DNA of 64,000 nt from Oscillospiraceae bacterium (GCA_902762875.1 CACWPS010000004.1:1-64000); one strand, 5' to 3'. Numbered from the stretch's first letter, positions 49,977 through 60,818 are shown. A program made the numbers and translations. Notes: a model not told the origin generated them from the letters alone.

Positions 49977-50098
49977 GGCCCCCTTGCCTAAAGGGGGCTG
50001 TCAGCGTAGCTGACTGGGGGATAATTAGTTGAGAAAAAGCCTAATTGTATCCCTCCACCGCCGTTCGGCGGTCCCCCTCCCTTTAGGCAAGGGAGGCG
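49977..50098. repeat. Nested-hairpin intergenic repeat, copy D
   Basis: The left end GGCCCCCTTGCCTAAAGGGG matches the inverted right end GCCTCCCTTGCCTAAAGGGAG. Inner hairpins are CTGTCAGCGTAGCTGAC and CCGCCGTTCGGCGG. It differs in stem sequence from copies A-C but shares their plan. Part of a related remnant (AATCAGAGGGGGCGAAAT) lies at 49921-49938. Confidence 0.7.
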
Positions 50099-50112
50099 TT
50101 TTTTACGCAAAA

Positions 50113-50141
50113 CCCTCCCTCGTTATCGCAACGGGGGAGGG
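50113..50141. terminator. Bidirectional terminator before asnB end
   Basis: CCCTCCCTCGTT pairs with AACGGGGGAGGG (one mismatch) and is followed by CTTTTT on the plus strand and TTTTGCG on the minus strand. Confidence 0.75.
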
Positions 50142-50170
50142 CTTTTTGATGATTATATGGATTTAATTGT

Positions 50171-51751
50171 TTATTTTCCGCTGTCGCCGTAGTTGGAAAG
50201 AACTCGGGCGGAGGGGTCGTTTACATTACAGCCCTCCCACTCCTTGTTGGGCATCCAGAAGTCCTTTATCATTTTTGCCTGACCGGGGTATTTTTCTTCA
50301 AAAATCTCACGGTACAAAAGGGATTCTTTGGTAAAGGGCGTTGCAAAGCGGTATGTTTTGCACTTTTCTTCAAACGCTCTGTCGGTGTACTTTGTTTCCG
50401 CATACTCCTTTAGGTAGTCAACCATTGAGTGGCCTACTGCGTCCGAGAAAGCCGCCTTTTCACGCATAAGAATATCGTAGGGGAGATAGTCCCCCTCAAA
50501 GGCGTGGCGCAAAAGGTACTTGCCCTTGTTATACCTGTTAAGCTTAATTTCAGGGTCAACGCTCATAACATATTTTACAAAATCAAGGTCGCCGAAGGGT
50601 ACCCTTGCTTCAAGTGAGTTTACCGAAATACAGCGGTCGGCACGCAGAACATCGTACATATGAAGCTCGCTTACACGCTTTTGGGACTCCTTTTGGAACT
50701 CCTCGGCATTGGGGGCGAAATCGGTGTATTTGTAGCCGAACAGCTCGTCGGAAATCTCACCCGTCAAAAGCACCCTTACATCTGTGGTTTCGTGTATCGC
50801 CTTGCAGATAAGGTACATACCAATGCTTGCCCTTATTGTGGTGATGTCATATGTACCAAGTAAGCCTATAACATCGGGCAGAGCCGCCAAAACATCGTCT
50901 TTAGTGATTATGATTTCACGGTGGTCGGAGCCTATATAGTCCGCAACCTGCTTTGCGTATTTAAGGTCGATAGCGTCGGTGCTCATACCGATAGCAAAGG
51001 TTTTGATAGGCTTTTTCAGAAGCTTTGCGGAAATGGCACATACAAGGGAAGAATCAAGACCACCGCTTAATAAAAAGCCTACGGGGGTGTCTGCATCAAG
51101 CCGCTTTTCAACGCCCGCTACTAACTTATCGTGAATGTTTTTGCATACGGTTTCCAAATCGTCATAACAAACCTCGTCTACATCGGCAATATCGTTGTAG
51201 CAGTAAAATCTGCCGTCCTTATAGTAGTGACCGGGCGGGAAGGGCATAATTTTGTCGGTAAGACCCACAAGGTTTTTGGGCTCTGAGGCAAAGAGTATGC
51301 CGCCGTCCTCGTCATAGCCGTAGTAAAGCGGGCGTATGCCTATGGGGTCTCGGGCGGCGATAAAATCCTTAGAGTCGCCGTCATAAATAATCATTGCGAA
51401 TTCCGCATCCAGCATACGAAACATTCCTATTCCGTACTGCTCGTAAAGTGGAAGCAGTATTTCACAGTCGGAATCGCTTTCAAATGTATAGCCCTTTTTT
51501 ATCAGCTCGTCCTTTATGGGCCTGAAACCGTAGATTTCACCGTTGCAGACGAGCATATTATTCTTATATGTGAAAGGCTGCATACCCTTATCGGTAAGCC
51601 CCATTATCGCAAGACGGTGGAATCCGAGCAGACCGCTATTAAGCTTTACGACCTTTGACATATCAGGACCCCTTGAAACGGTCCTCTCAAAGCCCAGCTT
51701 AAATTCATCATCGGTCAGTCTGCTCCCGATATAGCCCATAATAGAACACAT
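50171..51751 (-). CDS. asnB: Asparagine synthase B (glutamine-hydrolysing)
   Basis: 526 residues. It makes asparagine from aspartate, glutamine and ATP. The N-terminal Cys2 (MCSIMGYIG) is the glutaminase nucleophile, and the synthetase domain has LLSGGLDSSLVCAIS (pyrophosphate loop). LEARVPFGDLDFV and RHAFEGDYLPYDILMREKAAFS follow. It is the third gene after glnN and the Amt-PII gene, all on the minus strand, so it belongs with the nitrogen genes. Hairpin 51795-51826 separates it from the transporter gene. Confidence 0.95.
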   Translation of the reverse strand: MCSIMGYIGSRLTDDEFKLGFERTVSRGPDMSKVVKLNSGLLGFHRLAIMGLTDKGMQPFTYKNNMLVCNGEIYGFRPIKDELIKKGYTFESDSDCEILLPLYEQYGIGMFRMLDAEFAMIIYDGDSKDFIAARDPIGIRPLYYGYDEDGGILFASEPKNLVGLTDKIMPFPPGHYYKDGRFYCYNDIADVDEVCYDDLETVCKNIHDKLVAGVEKRLDADTPVGFLLSGGLDSSLVCAISAKLLKKPIKTFAIGMSTDAIDLKYAKQVADYIGSDHREIIITKDDVLAALPDVIGLLGTYDITTIRASIGMYLICKAIHETTDVRVLLTGEISDELFGYKYTDFAPNAEEFQKESQKRVSELHMYDVLRADRCISVNSLEARVPFGDLDFVKYVMSVDPEIKLNRYNKGKYLLRHAFEGDYLPYDILMREKAAFSDAVGHSMVDYLKEYAETKYTDRAFEEKCKTYRFATPFTKESLLYREIFEEKYPGQAKMIKDFWMPNKEWEGCNVNDPSARVLSNYGDSGK

Positions 51752-51794
51752 AAAAGTTTCCTCATTTCAATTAAAAGTTTTGTTTTTTAAATGC

Positions 51795-51826
51795 GCAAAG
51801 GCTTCCCTTTTAAGGGAAGCTTTTGC
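51795..51826 (-). terminator. Hairpin between amt-PII and asnB
   Basis: GCAAAAG-type arms with GCTTCCC (51801-51807) and GGGAAGC (51814-51820) on a TTTTAA loop. It probably ends or reduces transcription into asnB. Confidence 0.65.
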
Positions 51827-51856
51827 AATTTATAATAGGGAGGTTAAAGCAATGTA

Positions 51857-53623
51857 TCAGAACTGTTCAACATCCTGAAGAGCGTCATAGCCCTCTTCGC
51901 CTGTACGAACCTTTACAACATTTTCAACATCGTAAACGAATATCTTACCGTCGCCGATATGACCTGTGTAAAGAACCTTTTTAGCGGTCTCAACAACCTG
52001 AGAAACAGGAACCTGACAAACAACTATGTCAACCTGAATCTTAGGCAGAAGCGAGGTTTCAACCTCAACACCTCTGTAATACTCGGGCTTGCCCTTCTGT
52101 ATACCGCAGCCTAAAACATGGGTTACGGTCATACCGGTAATTCCGATGCCGACCATTGCGTTCTTGAGTGCCTCAAGCTTGGCTTCCTTGCAGACAACCT
52201 CAACCTTGGTAATCTTCTTACCGTCAGCGGGTTTAACATCTGCCGCAACCTTGGGCATTTCCTTAACTTCAACAGCCTCGGCAACAGGAACATCGCCTGT
52301 AACCGCAACCGGCTCGCTGTCCTCGTCTATATACTCGGGGAGCATTGCAAAGCCTGCGTAAGCGCTGGGCAAACCGTGCTCGGTAGCGTCAAGACCCTCG
52401 ATTTCCTCTTCACGGGTAACACGAAGACCGACAATGGCTTTGATAACTAAGAATGTAATTGTGATTGTAACGGCAGTCCAAAGAGCAACCGATGCGAAAC
52501 CTGTAAGCTGGATACCTAAAAGCTCGAAGCCGCCGCCGTAGAAGAGACCTTTGATGGTTTCGCCCGAAGCGTTGGCTATCGAATAGCCGGGGGCTGTGTC
52601 GGTAGCCAAAAGACCGACAGCTATAGTACCCCAGATACCGTTCATACAGTGAACCGCAACCGCGCCTACAGGGTCGTCAATGTGGAGCTTGTGGTCAAGG
52701 AGCCATACGCCGAATACTACCAAGAGACCTGCAACGGCACCGATTATAGCAGCTCCTAAAGCGTCTGTAACATCGCAGGGAGCGGTAATCGCCACAAGAC
52801 CCGCAAGGGAAGCGTTAAGGCACATTGAAACATCGGGCTTGCCGTATTTAATCCAGGTGAATATCATACATACAACGGTTGCAACGGCAGGAGCAACGGT
52901 TGTGGTGAGGAATACAGAGCCTAACTGCTCAACAGAGGTACAAGCCGCACCGTTGAAGCCGTACCAGCCGAGCCAGAGAATGAATACACCCAAGGCACCT
53001 AAAGCAATGCTGTGACCGGGGAAAGCGTTTACCTTTACAACCTTGCCCTTTTCGTCCTTTTTAAACTTGCCGATACGGGGCCCTAAGATTTTAGCGCCTA
53101 TTAAAGCGGAGATACCGCCTACCATATGTATAGCGCAGGAGCCTGCGAAATCGTGGAATCCCATTTGAGCAAGCCAGCCGCCGCCCCAGATCCAGTGAGC
53201 CTCAATCGGGTAGATAAGAGCCGAGATAACACCCGAATAAATGCAGTAGGAAAGGAATTTTGTTCTTTCTGCCATAGCACCCGAAACTATTGTGGCGGTT
53301 GTGGCGCAGAAAACAAGGTTAAATACAAAGTTTGAAAAATCAAAGTTTGCATATGATGTGAAAATGTCGAACCCGGGCTTACCGATAAGTCCTATAACAT
53401 CTTCACCTAATAGCAGGCTGAAACCTATCAGAATAAAGACCACAGTACCGATACAGAAGTCCATTAGGTTCTTCATAATAATGTTACCTGTGTTCTTGGC
53501 TCTTGTAAAGCCCGCCTCTACCATTGCGAAGCCGGCTTGCATCCAGAACACCAGCGCCGCACCGATTAAAAACCAGACTCCGAAGACTTCTCCGGAGATG
53601 GCTTCCATGATTGTTGAATCCAT
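51857..53623 (-). CDS. amt: Ammonium transporter fused to a PII signalling domain
   Basis: 588 residues. The N-terminal 415 residues form an 11-helix Amt channel: VFWMQAGFAMVEAGFTRAKN, SALIYPIEAHWIWGGGWLAQ, FHDFAGSCAIHMVGG with the conserved Asp, and HCMNGIWGTIAVGLLA. A linker rich in Val/Ala/Pro joins a PII domain of about 110 residues, with T-loop GCGIQKGKPEYYRGVEVE and B-loop TGHIGDGKIFVYDV. The Tyr used for uridylylation in GlnB is replaced by Val in this T-loop. ATG 53623 has AAAGGG ten bases upstream. It follows glnN by 70 bp. Confidence 0.93.
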   Translation of the reverse strand: MDSTIMEAISGEVFGVWFLIGAALVFWMQAGFAMVEAGFTRAKNTGNIIMKNLMDFCIGTVVFILIGFSLLLGEDVIGLIGKPGFDIFTSYANFDFSNFVFNLVFCATTATIVSGAMAERTKFLSYCIYSGVISALIYPIEAHWIWGGGWLAQMGFHDFAGSCAIHMVGGISALIGAKILGPRIGKFKKDEKGKVVKVNAFPGHSIALGALGVFILWLGWYGFNGAACTSVEQLGSVFLTTTVAPAVATVVCMIFTWIKYGKPDVSMCLNASLAGLVAITAPCDVTDALGAAIIGAVAGLLVVFGVWLLDHKLHIDDPVGAVAVHCMNGIWGTIAVGLLATDTAPGYSIANASGETIKGLFYGGGFELLGIQLTGFASVALWTAVTITITFLVIKAIVGLRVTREEEIEGLDATEHGLPSAYAGFAMLPEYIDEDSEPVAVTGDVPVAEAVEVKEMPKVAADVKPADGKKITKVEVVCKEAKLEALKNAMVGIGITGMTVTHVLGCGIQKGKPEYYRGVEVETSLLPKIQVDIVVCQVPVSQVVETAKKVLYTGHIGDGKIFVYDVENVVKVRTGEEGYDALQDVEQF

Positions 53624-53655
53624 AAAAATCATCCCTTTGAAAAAATTTATTGCCT

Positions 53656-53677
53656 GCCGCCGCTTTTTGGCGGCGGC
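53656..53677 (-). terminator. GC-rich hairpin between glnN and amt
   Basis: GCCGCCGC-type arms with GCGGCGGC on a TTTT loop. There is no U tract, so it more likely stabilises RNA than stops transcription. Confidence 0.5.
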
Positions 53678-53693
53678 TTATGACCTGTTGAAT

Positions 53694-55784
53694 TTATTTT
53701 ACGCTGAAGAGCATATCACCGTAGGACGGATAGGGCCAGCTTGCTGCCGGAACCATAGTTTCAAGCTCGTCAACCGTAATTCTAAGCTTGCTCATAGCGG
53801 CGAACACGCTGTCTTTATAGAACATTGAAAGCTCTGTGGTATCGTCGATTTCCTTAGCCTTAAGGGTGGCTTCCTCAAGCTTCTGAACCTTTTTATAAGC
53901 GGCAGTGTTTAACTTGCTGATTTTTGCGAGCAGCTCCTTTTCATAGGTGCTGTCAATATCACCGCAGGCGGCTTTTGCAATGATTGTATCCGAAAGCTCG
54001 TGTGAATACTTGCTTACTGCAGGCAGATAATCCTTCTTTGCCATATCAATCATTGTAAGAGCTTCAATATTTAAGGTCTTACAGTAGCTTTCGGAAAGAA
54101 TTTCATATCTTGCACGCATTTCGGTTTCGGAATAAACCTTGTGGTCTGTAAAGAGCTTAATGTTCTTATCGCTAACCGAATAGGGCAGACAGTCGGGGGT
54201 TGTGCGGAGGTTAAGTAAACCTCTCTTTTCCGCCTCTGCAATCCAAGCGTCATCGTAACCGTTTCCGTTAAATATAATGCGCTTGTGGTCGGTAATTGTC
54301 TTTTTAATAAGCTCGTGTAAAGCTTCTTCAAAGTCGTCGGCCTTCTCGAGCGTATCGGCAAACTGCTTTAATTCCTCGGCAACTGCGGTGTTAAGTACTA
54401 CATTCGTGCAGGAAACAGAGGAGGAAGAGCCTAACATTCTGAACTCAAACTTGTTGCCGGTAAACGCAAAGGGCGAAGTTCTGTTACGGTCGGTTGAATC
54501 CTTCGGGAACCGAGGCAATGTATGAACCCCTATCTTAAGCAATTCTTTTTCTTTACTGCCGTAGGGGATATCCTTTTCGATGGCCTCTAAAACCTCGGTA
54601 AGCTCTGTGCCTAAGAACATAGAAACTACTGCGGGGGGAGCCTCGTTAGCGCCCAGTCTGTGGTCGTTGCCCGCAGAGGCAACAGATACACGGAGCATAT
54701 CCTGATATTCGTCAACCGCCTTAATTACTGCGCAGAGGAAAAGTAAGAACTGTGCGTTTTCGTAGGGTGTGTCGCCGGGGTTTAAGAGGTTTACGCCTGT
54801 ATCGGTTGAAACCGACCAGTTGTTGTGCTTACCGCTTCCGTTTACGCCTGCAAAGGGCTTTTCGTGGAGTAGGCATACCATATGGTGCTTTTTAGCAACC
54901 TTCTGCATAATCTCCATTGTAAGCTGGTTGTGATCCGCCGCAATGTTTGTGGTGGTGAATACGGGGGCTAACTCGTGCTGTGCGGGGGCAACCTCGTTGT
55001 GCTCGGTCTTAGCAAGAATACCTAACTTCCAAAGCTCCTCGTTAAGGTCGTTCATAAATGCCTGAACACGGGGCTTAATAATTCCGAAGTAGTGGTCCTC
55101 AAGCTCCTGACCCTTAGGCGGCTTTGCACCGAAAAGGGTGCGGCCTGTATAAATCAGGTCCTTTCTCTTGTTGTATACATCCTCGTCAATAAGGAAGTAT
55201 TCCTGCTCGGGGCCTACAGTGGTCTTAACCGATTTTGCATCGGTGTTGCCGAAAAGCTTTAAAACCCTTAATGCCTGCTTGTTAATTGCTTGCATACTGC
55301 GAAGAAGAGGAGTCTTTTTGTCAAGTGCCTCGCCGCCGTAGGAGCAGAATGCAGTAGGAATACAAAGTACGCCGTCCTTAATGAATGCGTAGGAGGTGGG
55401 GTCCCAAGCGGTGTAGCCTCTTGCCTCAAAGGTGGCACGAAGTCCGCCCGAGGGGAAGGAGGAAGCGTCAGGCTCGCCCTGAATTAACTCCTTGCCCGAA
55501 AACTCCATAATAACCTTGCCGTCGCTTATAGGGGTTATAAAGCTGTCGTGCTTTTCTGCGGAAAGACCCGAGAGGGGCTGGAACCAGTGTGTGTAATGTG
55601 TGGCTCCCTTTTCAATCGCCCAGTCCTTCATTGCGTTGGCAACAACGGTGGCTACATTCGGGTCGAGTGAACGGCCGTCCTTAATAGTGCGCTGGAGTGC
55701 CTTGTAGGTTTCTTTCGGAAGCCGCTGCTGCATAACGCTGTCGCCGAAAACATTGCTGCCGAAAATTTCGCTCATGTTGCTCAT
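53694..55784 (-). CDS. glnN: Glutamine synthetase type III
   Basis: 696 residues, dodecameric GSIII that makes glutamine from glutamate, ammonia and ATP. Motifs: [78 protein letters not shown] and [26 protein letters not shown] precedes the ATG. Its leader (55785-55966) holds two hexaloop hairpins, each overlapping an attenuator stem. With glnA nearby, this genome has two glutamine synthetase types. Confidence 0.97.
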   Translation of the reverse strand: MSNMSEIFGSNVFGDSVMQQRLPKETYKALQRTIKDGRSLDPNVATVVANAMKDWAIEKGATHYTHWFQPLSGLSAEKHDSFITPISDGKVIMEFSGKELIQGEPDASSFPSGGLRATFEARGYTAWDPTSYAFIKDGVLCIPTAFCSYGGEALDKKTPLLRSMQAINKQALRVLKLFGNTDAKSVKTTVGPEQEYFLIDEDVYNKRKDLIYTGRTLFGAKPPKGQELEDHYFGIIKPRVQAFMNDLNEELWKLGILAKTEHNEVAPAQHELAPVFTTTNIAADHNQLTMEIMQKVAKKHHMVCLLHEKPFAGVNGSGKHNNWSVSTDTGVNLLNPGDTPYENAQFLLFLCAVIKAVDEYQDMLRVSVASAGNDHRLGANEAPPAVVSMFLGTELTEVLEAIEKDIPYGSKEKELLKIGVHTLPRFPKDSTDRNRTSPFAFTGNKFEFRMLGSSSSVSCTNVVLNTAVAEELKQFADTLEKADDFEEALHELIKKTITDHKRIIFNGNGYDDAWIAEAEKRGLLNLRTTPDCLPYSVSDKNIKLFTDHKVYSETEMRARYEILSESYCKTLNIEALTMIDMAKKDYLPAVSKYSHELSDTIIAKAACGDIDSTYEKELLAKISKLNTAAYKKVQKLEEATLKAKEIDDTTELSMFYKDSVFAAMSKLRITVDELETMVPAASWPYPSYGDMLFSVK

Positions 55785-55818
55785 AATTTAACCTCTCTTT
55801 TTCTTTCGGACAAATTAA

Positions 55819-55869
55819 AGCGGCAACGGCATCAGGGAGAGTTTATCCCTATGCGACGCCGTTGCCGCT
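55819..55869 (-). promoter_or_regulatory. glnN leader, second attenuator with AACGGC hexaloop
   Basis: On the minus strand, CGGC-AACGGC-GTCG (55867-55854) could fold as a small hairpin with hexaloop AACGGC, while AGCGGCAACGGCGTC also pairs with GATGCCGTTGCCGCT (55833-55819) to form a long terminator stem. The two folds exclude each other, as expected for an antitermination switch. Confidence 0.65.
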
Positions 55870-55895
55870 AAAATTTATCCGAAATTTAATTTACA

Positions 55896-55951
55896 TAAAA
55901 AAAGAAACGGTGGAATAAAGTAGTAATCACTACCGACGCCATTGCCGTTTC
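55896..55951 (-). promoter_or_regulatory. glnN leader, first attenuator with AATGGC hexaloop
   Basis: Minus strand: CGGC-AATGGC-GTCG (55947-55934) can form a four-bp hairpin with hexaloop AATGGC. It overlaps GAAACGG (55951-55945), which pairs with CCGTTTC (55910-55904) followed by seven T, an intrinsic terminator. A GTAGT-GATT-ACTAC hairpin sits in between. Confidence 0.7.
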
Positions 55952-55960
55952 GTTGGTGCT

Positions 55961-55989
55961 ATTATACGCCCGCAAAATTTATTTGTCAA
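55961..55989 (-). promoter_or_regulatory. Promoter of glnN
   Basis: Minus strand: TTGACA (55989-55984), 17-bp spacer, TATAAT (55966-55961). Confidence 0.85.
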
Positions 55990-56153
55990 GAAAAAAGTGA
56001 ATTTTTTAACTATTTTTTCTGTTTTAACGATTTCGCAAAATAAAATTAAATAAAAAACGGTTTTTAATTAAAATAATTAATCAGTTTTGCGTTTGACGCT
56101 GAAAATGAGGTTAAAAAAGGTAAATATGCGGGAAAATAATGTGAAGAGAATAC

Positions 56154-56182
56154 TTGACATTTTAAGTATAAGTATATATAAT
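56154..56182 (+). promoter_or_regulatory. Promoter of glnA
   Basis: TTGACA (56154-56159), 17-bp spacer, TATAAT (56177-56182). Confidence 0.85.
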
Positions 56183-56208
56183 TGTAAACAGCTAAATTAA
56201 TATGCATT

Positions 56209-56274
56209 GAGCAATGGCGTTCGGTGATGTCAGGGGGCTTTTGTCCCCTTTAAGGCATCGGTGGACGCTTTTTT
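56209..56274 (+). promoter_or_regulatory. glnA leader attenuator with AATGGC hexaloop
   Basis: GAGC-AATGGC-GTTC (56209-56222) can form a hairpin with the same hexaloop as in the glnN leader. Its 3' part overlaps GCGTTCGGTGATGTC (56217-56231), which pairs with GGCATCGGTGGACGC (56254-56268) before six T, an intrinsic terminator. Forming the hexaloop hairpin would block the terminator. Confidence 0.7.
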
Positions 56275-56297
56275 ATTTTAAATTAGGAGGTACGGCA

Positions 56298-57500
56298 ATG
56301 TATTCATACGATGAGGTTATGACATTTGTCGAGGAGGAAGATGTTAAGTTTATAAGGCTTGCCTTCTGTGACGCACACGGCAGGCAGAAGAACATTTCAA
56401 TAATGCCGCTGGAGCTGAAAAGGGCATTTACCGAGGGTATATCCTTTGACGCCTCGGCGATTGCGGGATTCGGTGATGTGGTGAAATCTGATTTGTTTTT
56501 GCATCCCGACCCGTCCACCTTGTCTGTACTGCCCTGGAGACCCTCAAACGGCAGGGTTATAAGAATGTTCTGCGATATTAAGTATCCCGACGGCAGAATA
56601 TATGAAAAGGACGGTCGCTATATTCTTAAAAATGCGATAGAGACCGCAAAAAAAGCGGGAATATCCTGCTATTTCGGTGCGGAGTTTGAGTTTTATCTCT
56701 TTAAGCTTGACGATAACGGTAACCCCACAGGGGAGACCTTTGATAAGGCGGGGTATATGGATATAGCTCCCGACGATAAGGGCGAGAATGTGCGCCGCGA
56801 AATTTGCTTTAATCTGCTTGAAATGGGTATTTCCCCCGAAAGCTCCCACCACGAGGAGGGCCCGGGGCAGAACGAAATTGATTTCAAGTACAGCGGGGCG
56901 TTAAGTGCGGCTGACAATGCGGTCACCTTTAAATCGGTGGTGCAGACTATAGCCAGAAGAAACGGGCTTTACGCCGATTTTTCACCCAAGCCCTTAATGC
57001 ACGAGAGCGGTAACGGTCTTCATATAAATGTTTCTATTAAAGCTGATGACGGTAGGGACTTAAGCGAAAGCTTTATGGCGGGAATACTTGACCACGCAGT
57101 TGAAATGACGGCGTTTTTAAACCCTGTCAAGGAGTCGTACAAGCGTTTAGGCGAGAATAAAGCTCCTAAATATGTTACATGGTCGCCTGAAAATCGTTCT
57201 CAGTTAATAAGGATTCCTGCGGTCAAATCCTCGGATAAAAAGCGTATTGAGCTACGCTCGCCCGACCCGTGTGCAAACCCGTATATTGCCTATGCGCTTA
57301 TCATTTATGCGGGACTTGACGGAATAAGGAGGGGGCTTACTGCGGGTGAGCCTAACAACGCAAATCTCTTTACTGCGGAAAGCGGCGTAACGGACGGGCT
57401 TGTAAGCCTGCCTGATACTGTGGAAAAGGCAAAGAGTATCGCACGGCACAGTGAATTTATTAAATCGGTTTTACCTAAAGGATATACCGATATACTTTAA
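56298..57500 (+). CDS. glnA: Glutamine synthetase type I
   Basis: 400 residues, shorter than the usual 440-470. Motifs: FGAEFEFYLFKLDDNGNPTG, SSHHEEGPGQNEIDFKYSGA, KPLMHESGNGLHINVSIKAD and SPENRSQLIRIPA. The reaction is the same as GlnN. The N-terminal domain (YDEVMTFVEEEDVKFIRLAF) is normal; the shorter size seems to come from the C-terminal part. AGGAGG lies eight bases before ATG 56298. It is followed by the ANTAR protein gene. Confidence 0.93.
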   Translation: MYSYDEVMTFVEEEDVKFIRLAFCDAHGRQKNISIMPLELKRAFTEGISFDASAIAGFGDVVKSDLFLHPDPSTLSVLPWRPSNGRVIRMFCDIKYPDGRIYEKDGRYILKNAIETAKKAGISCYFGAEFEFYLFKLDDNGNPTGETFDKAGYMDIAPDDKGENVRREICFNLLEMGISPESSHHEEGPGQNEIDFKYSGALSAADNAVTFKSVVQTIARRNGLYADFSPKPLMHESGNGLHINVSIKADDGRDLSESFMAGILDHAVEMTAFLNPVKESYKRLGENKAPKYVTWSPENRSQLIRIPAVKSSDKKRIELRSPDPCANPYIAYALIIYAGLDGIRRGLTAGEPNNANLFTAESGVTDGLVSLPDTVEKAKSIARHSEFIKSVLPKGYTDIL

Positions 57501-57537
57501 AGCATATAATTGTAAATGATTTTAAGGGGGCGAACGG

Positions 57538-58123
57538 GTGTATAGGGAAAAAGACGGTTTAAGCGTGCTTATTGTTTCGTCTTCTGCTAAAGCGGAGGAT
57601 TACCTGCGGGATATTTTAAACGGCGGCTCGTTCGAACCTATAGCCTCGGCTAAAAGTGTTTCCGAAGCAAAGCGTATGCAGCTTGAAAAACAGTTTGACA
57701 TTGTGATAATAAATGCGCCCTTGCCCGATGATTTCGGAATAGATTTTGCAGAGCAGTTGTGTGAGGACAGCTCGGTAGGGGTACTTCTCTTTGTTAAAAA
57801 CGAGCTTTTCGAGCAGGTGAGCTGTAGGGTCGAGAATTACGGGGTTTTAACCTTTCCGAGACCCGGTTCGAGGCAGTCGATTACCCAAGCGGTACGGCTT
57901 ATTGCGGCAACCCATAACCGCCTTGCTGCCTTTGAAAGAAAGGCGGTAAAGCTTGAGGCTAAAATGAAGGAAATAAGGCTTATCAACCGTGCAAAGTGGT
58001 TGCTTATAGACCGTTTAAATATGAGCGAGGAAGAGGCTCATAAATATATTGAAAAAACCGCAATGGATAATTGCGTAAAGCGCGGCGAAATTGCCGAGAA
58101 TATTATAAGGACATACGAGAGTT

Positions 58124-58125
<2 letters not shown>
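57538..58125 (+). CDS. ANTAR-domain RNA-binding antiterminator with pseudo-receiver
   Basis: 195 residues, GTG start after GGGGG. Residues 1 to about 120 look like a response-regulator receiver (LSVLIVSSSAKAEDYLRDIL), but the phosphoacceptor region reads IVIINAPLPDDFG, with Asn where Asp is expected. A coiled coil leads to the ANTAR domain (KEIRLINRAKWLLIDRLNMS, EEEAHKYIEKTAMDNC). ANTAR proteins bind tandem hexaloop RNA hairpins and prevent termination. The glnN and glnA leaders nearby hold such loops, so these are its likely targets. The input signal is unknown, possibly a partner protein instead of phosphorylation. Confidence 0.9.
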
Positions 58126-59794
<1,669 letters not shown>

Positions 59795-59799
59795 AATTT

Positions 59800-59848
59800 T
59801 AAAAGGGCTGTTGCTTGTGATTATTTCACTTGCGACAGTCCTTTTCTT
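59800..59848 (+). terminator. Terminator after pyrG
   Basis: AAAAGGGCTGT (59800-59811) pairs with ACAGTCCTTTT (59835-59845), followed by CTTAC. Confidence 0.7.
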
Positions 59849-59938
59849 ACTACACAACTTTCGTTTTTTAACTATTCAAAAGCGTAAACGGCTTCAGAGA
59901 GTGTTGATATTGTTGTGATGATTTTTCAAAATACGGTC

Positions 59939-59967
59939 TTTACAAACGTTTGTAGATATGTTATAAT
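59939..59967 (+). promoter_or_regulatory. Promoter of the AraC regulator with overlapping palindrome
   Basis: TTTACA (59939-59944), 17-bp spacer, TATAAT (59962-59967). TACAAACGTTTGTA (59941-59954) is a perfect 14-bp palindrome that overlaps the -35 element and is a likely operator. Confidence 0.75.
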
Positions 59968-60023
59968 CAAAATCATAGCAATTATAATAAATTTGTTGAT
60001 TTTGTGCGAGGGGGGGTACACAA

Positions 60024-60818
60024 TTGTTAGATACCGTACACTATGAAAAAAATGTGAGATTACTGTCCTGCTATAAAGAAAAAGTGCTTTTGGAGTATCC
60101 TCATTTTCATACACAGCTTGAAATGATTGTTTGCTTTTCGGGAAAGGCAAATTGCTTTTTAGGCGAACGGAATTTCGATTTCGGAGCAGGGGATATTATA
60201 CTTGTTTTCCCAAATCAGCCACATCAGTACAGGATGATTGAAAAAGGGGATTTTCTCGTCATAACTTTTTGCGCTGAAACGATTCCGAATATGAAAAGCT
60301 TTTTTAAAAGGAATCTTCCGGAGCGGACGAAGGTTAATTTCAGCGAATCCGACAGATTAAAAGAACTGTTCCTTTCCCTTAAGAATAATTATGAAATATC
60401 GGCAGATGATTCGGAAACCTTGCTTATAGGGTATCTAAATATAGCGATGTACCTTTTAAAACCTTTGATTGGAGCAAATCTGATTGGAAATATCAGCTCC
60501 GGCAATTTTGAAAAGATACTTAGTTACTGTATCAACCATTACAGGGAAAAAATCACTTTAAAAATATTATCCGATAAGCTTCATCTGAGTGCACAAAGGA
60601 TATCCCACATTTTCAATGAAAATATGTCTATCACCATACCGCAGTATGTAAATTTTTTGAGAATCAGTGAGGCCTGCCGATTGCTCGCCGAGACCGATGA
60701 TCCTATTTCAAAAATCTTTTCGGAGGTAGGATTTGAAAGCCCTCAAACCTTTAGCCGAGCTTTTTACCAGGTTATGAAAATGAATCCTAAGCAGTTCCGT
60801 GAGGGCCAAGAAAAATAA
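60024..60818 (+). CDS. AraC-family transcriptional regulator
   Basis: 264 residues, TTG start after GGGGGG. The N-terminal part is a cupin-like sensor (HFHTQLEMIVCFSGKANCFL, then FPNQPHQYRMIEKGD). The C-terminal 100 residues hold two AraC-type helix-turn-helix motifs: ITLKILSDKLHLSAQRISHI and ISKIFSEVGFESPQTFSRAF. It probably controls carbohydrate use, because GH16 and a secreted protein follow. The palindrome in its promoter may be its own site. Confidence 0.9.
   Translation: MLDTVHYEKNVRLLSCYKEKVLLEYPHFHTQLEMIVCFSGKANCFLGERNFDFGAGDIILVFPNQPHQYRMIEKGDFLVITFCAETIPNMKSFFKRNLPERTKVNFSESDRLKELFLSLKNNYEISADDSETLLIGYLNIAMYLLKPLIGANLIGNISSGNFEKILSYCINHYREKITLKILSDKLHLSAQRISHIFNENMSITIPQYVNFLRISEACRLLAETDDPISKIFSEVGFESPQTFSRAFYQVMKMNPKQFREGQEK

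Noticed and set aside
55785..56297. Glutamine riboswitch (glnA motif)
   Set aside because: The conserved aptamer core of that RNA was not found. Hexaloop hairpins overlapping terminators with a nearby ANTAR gene fit better.
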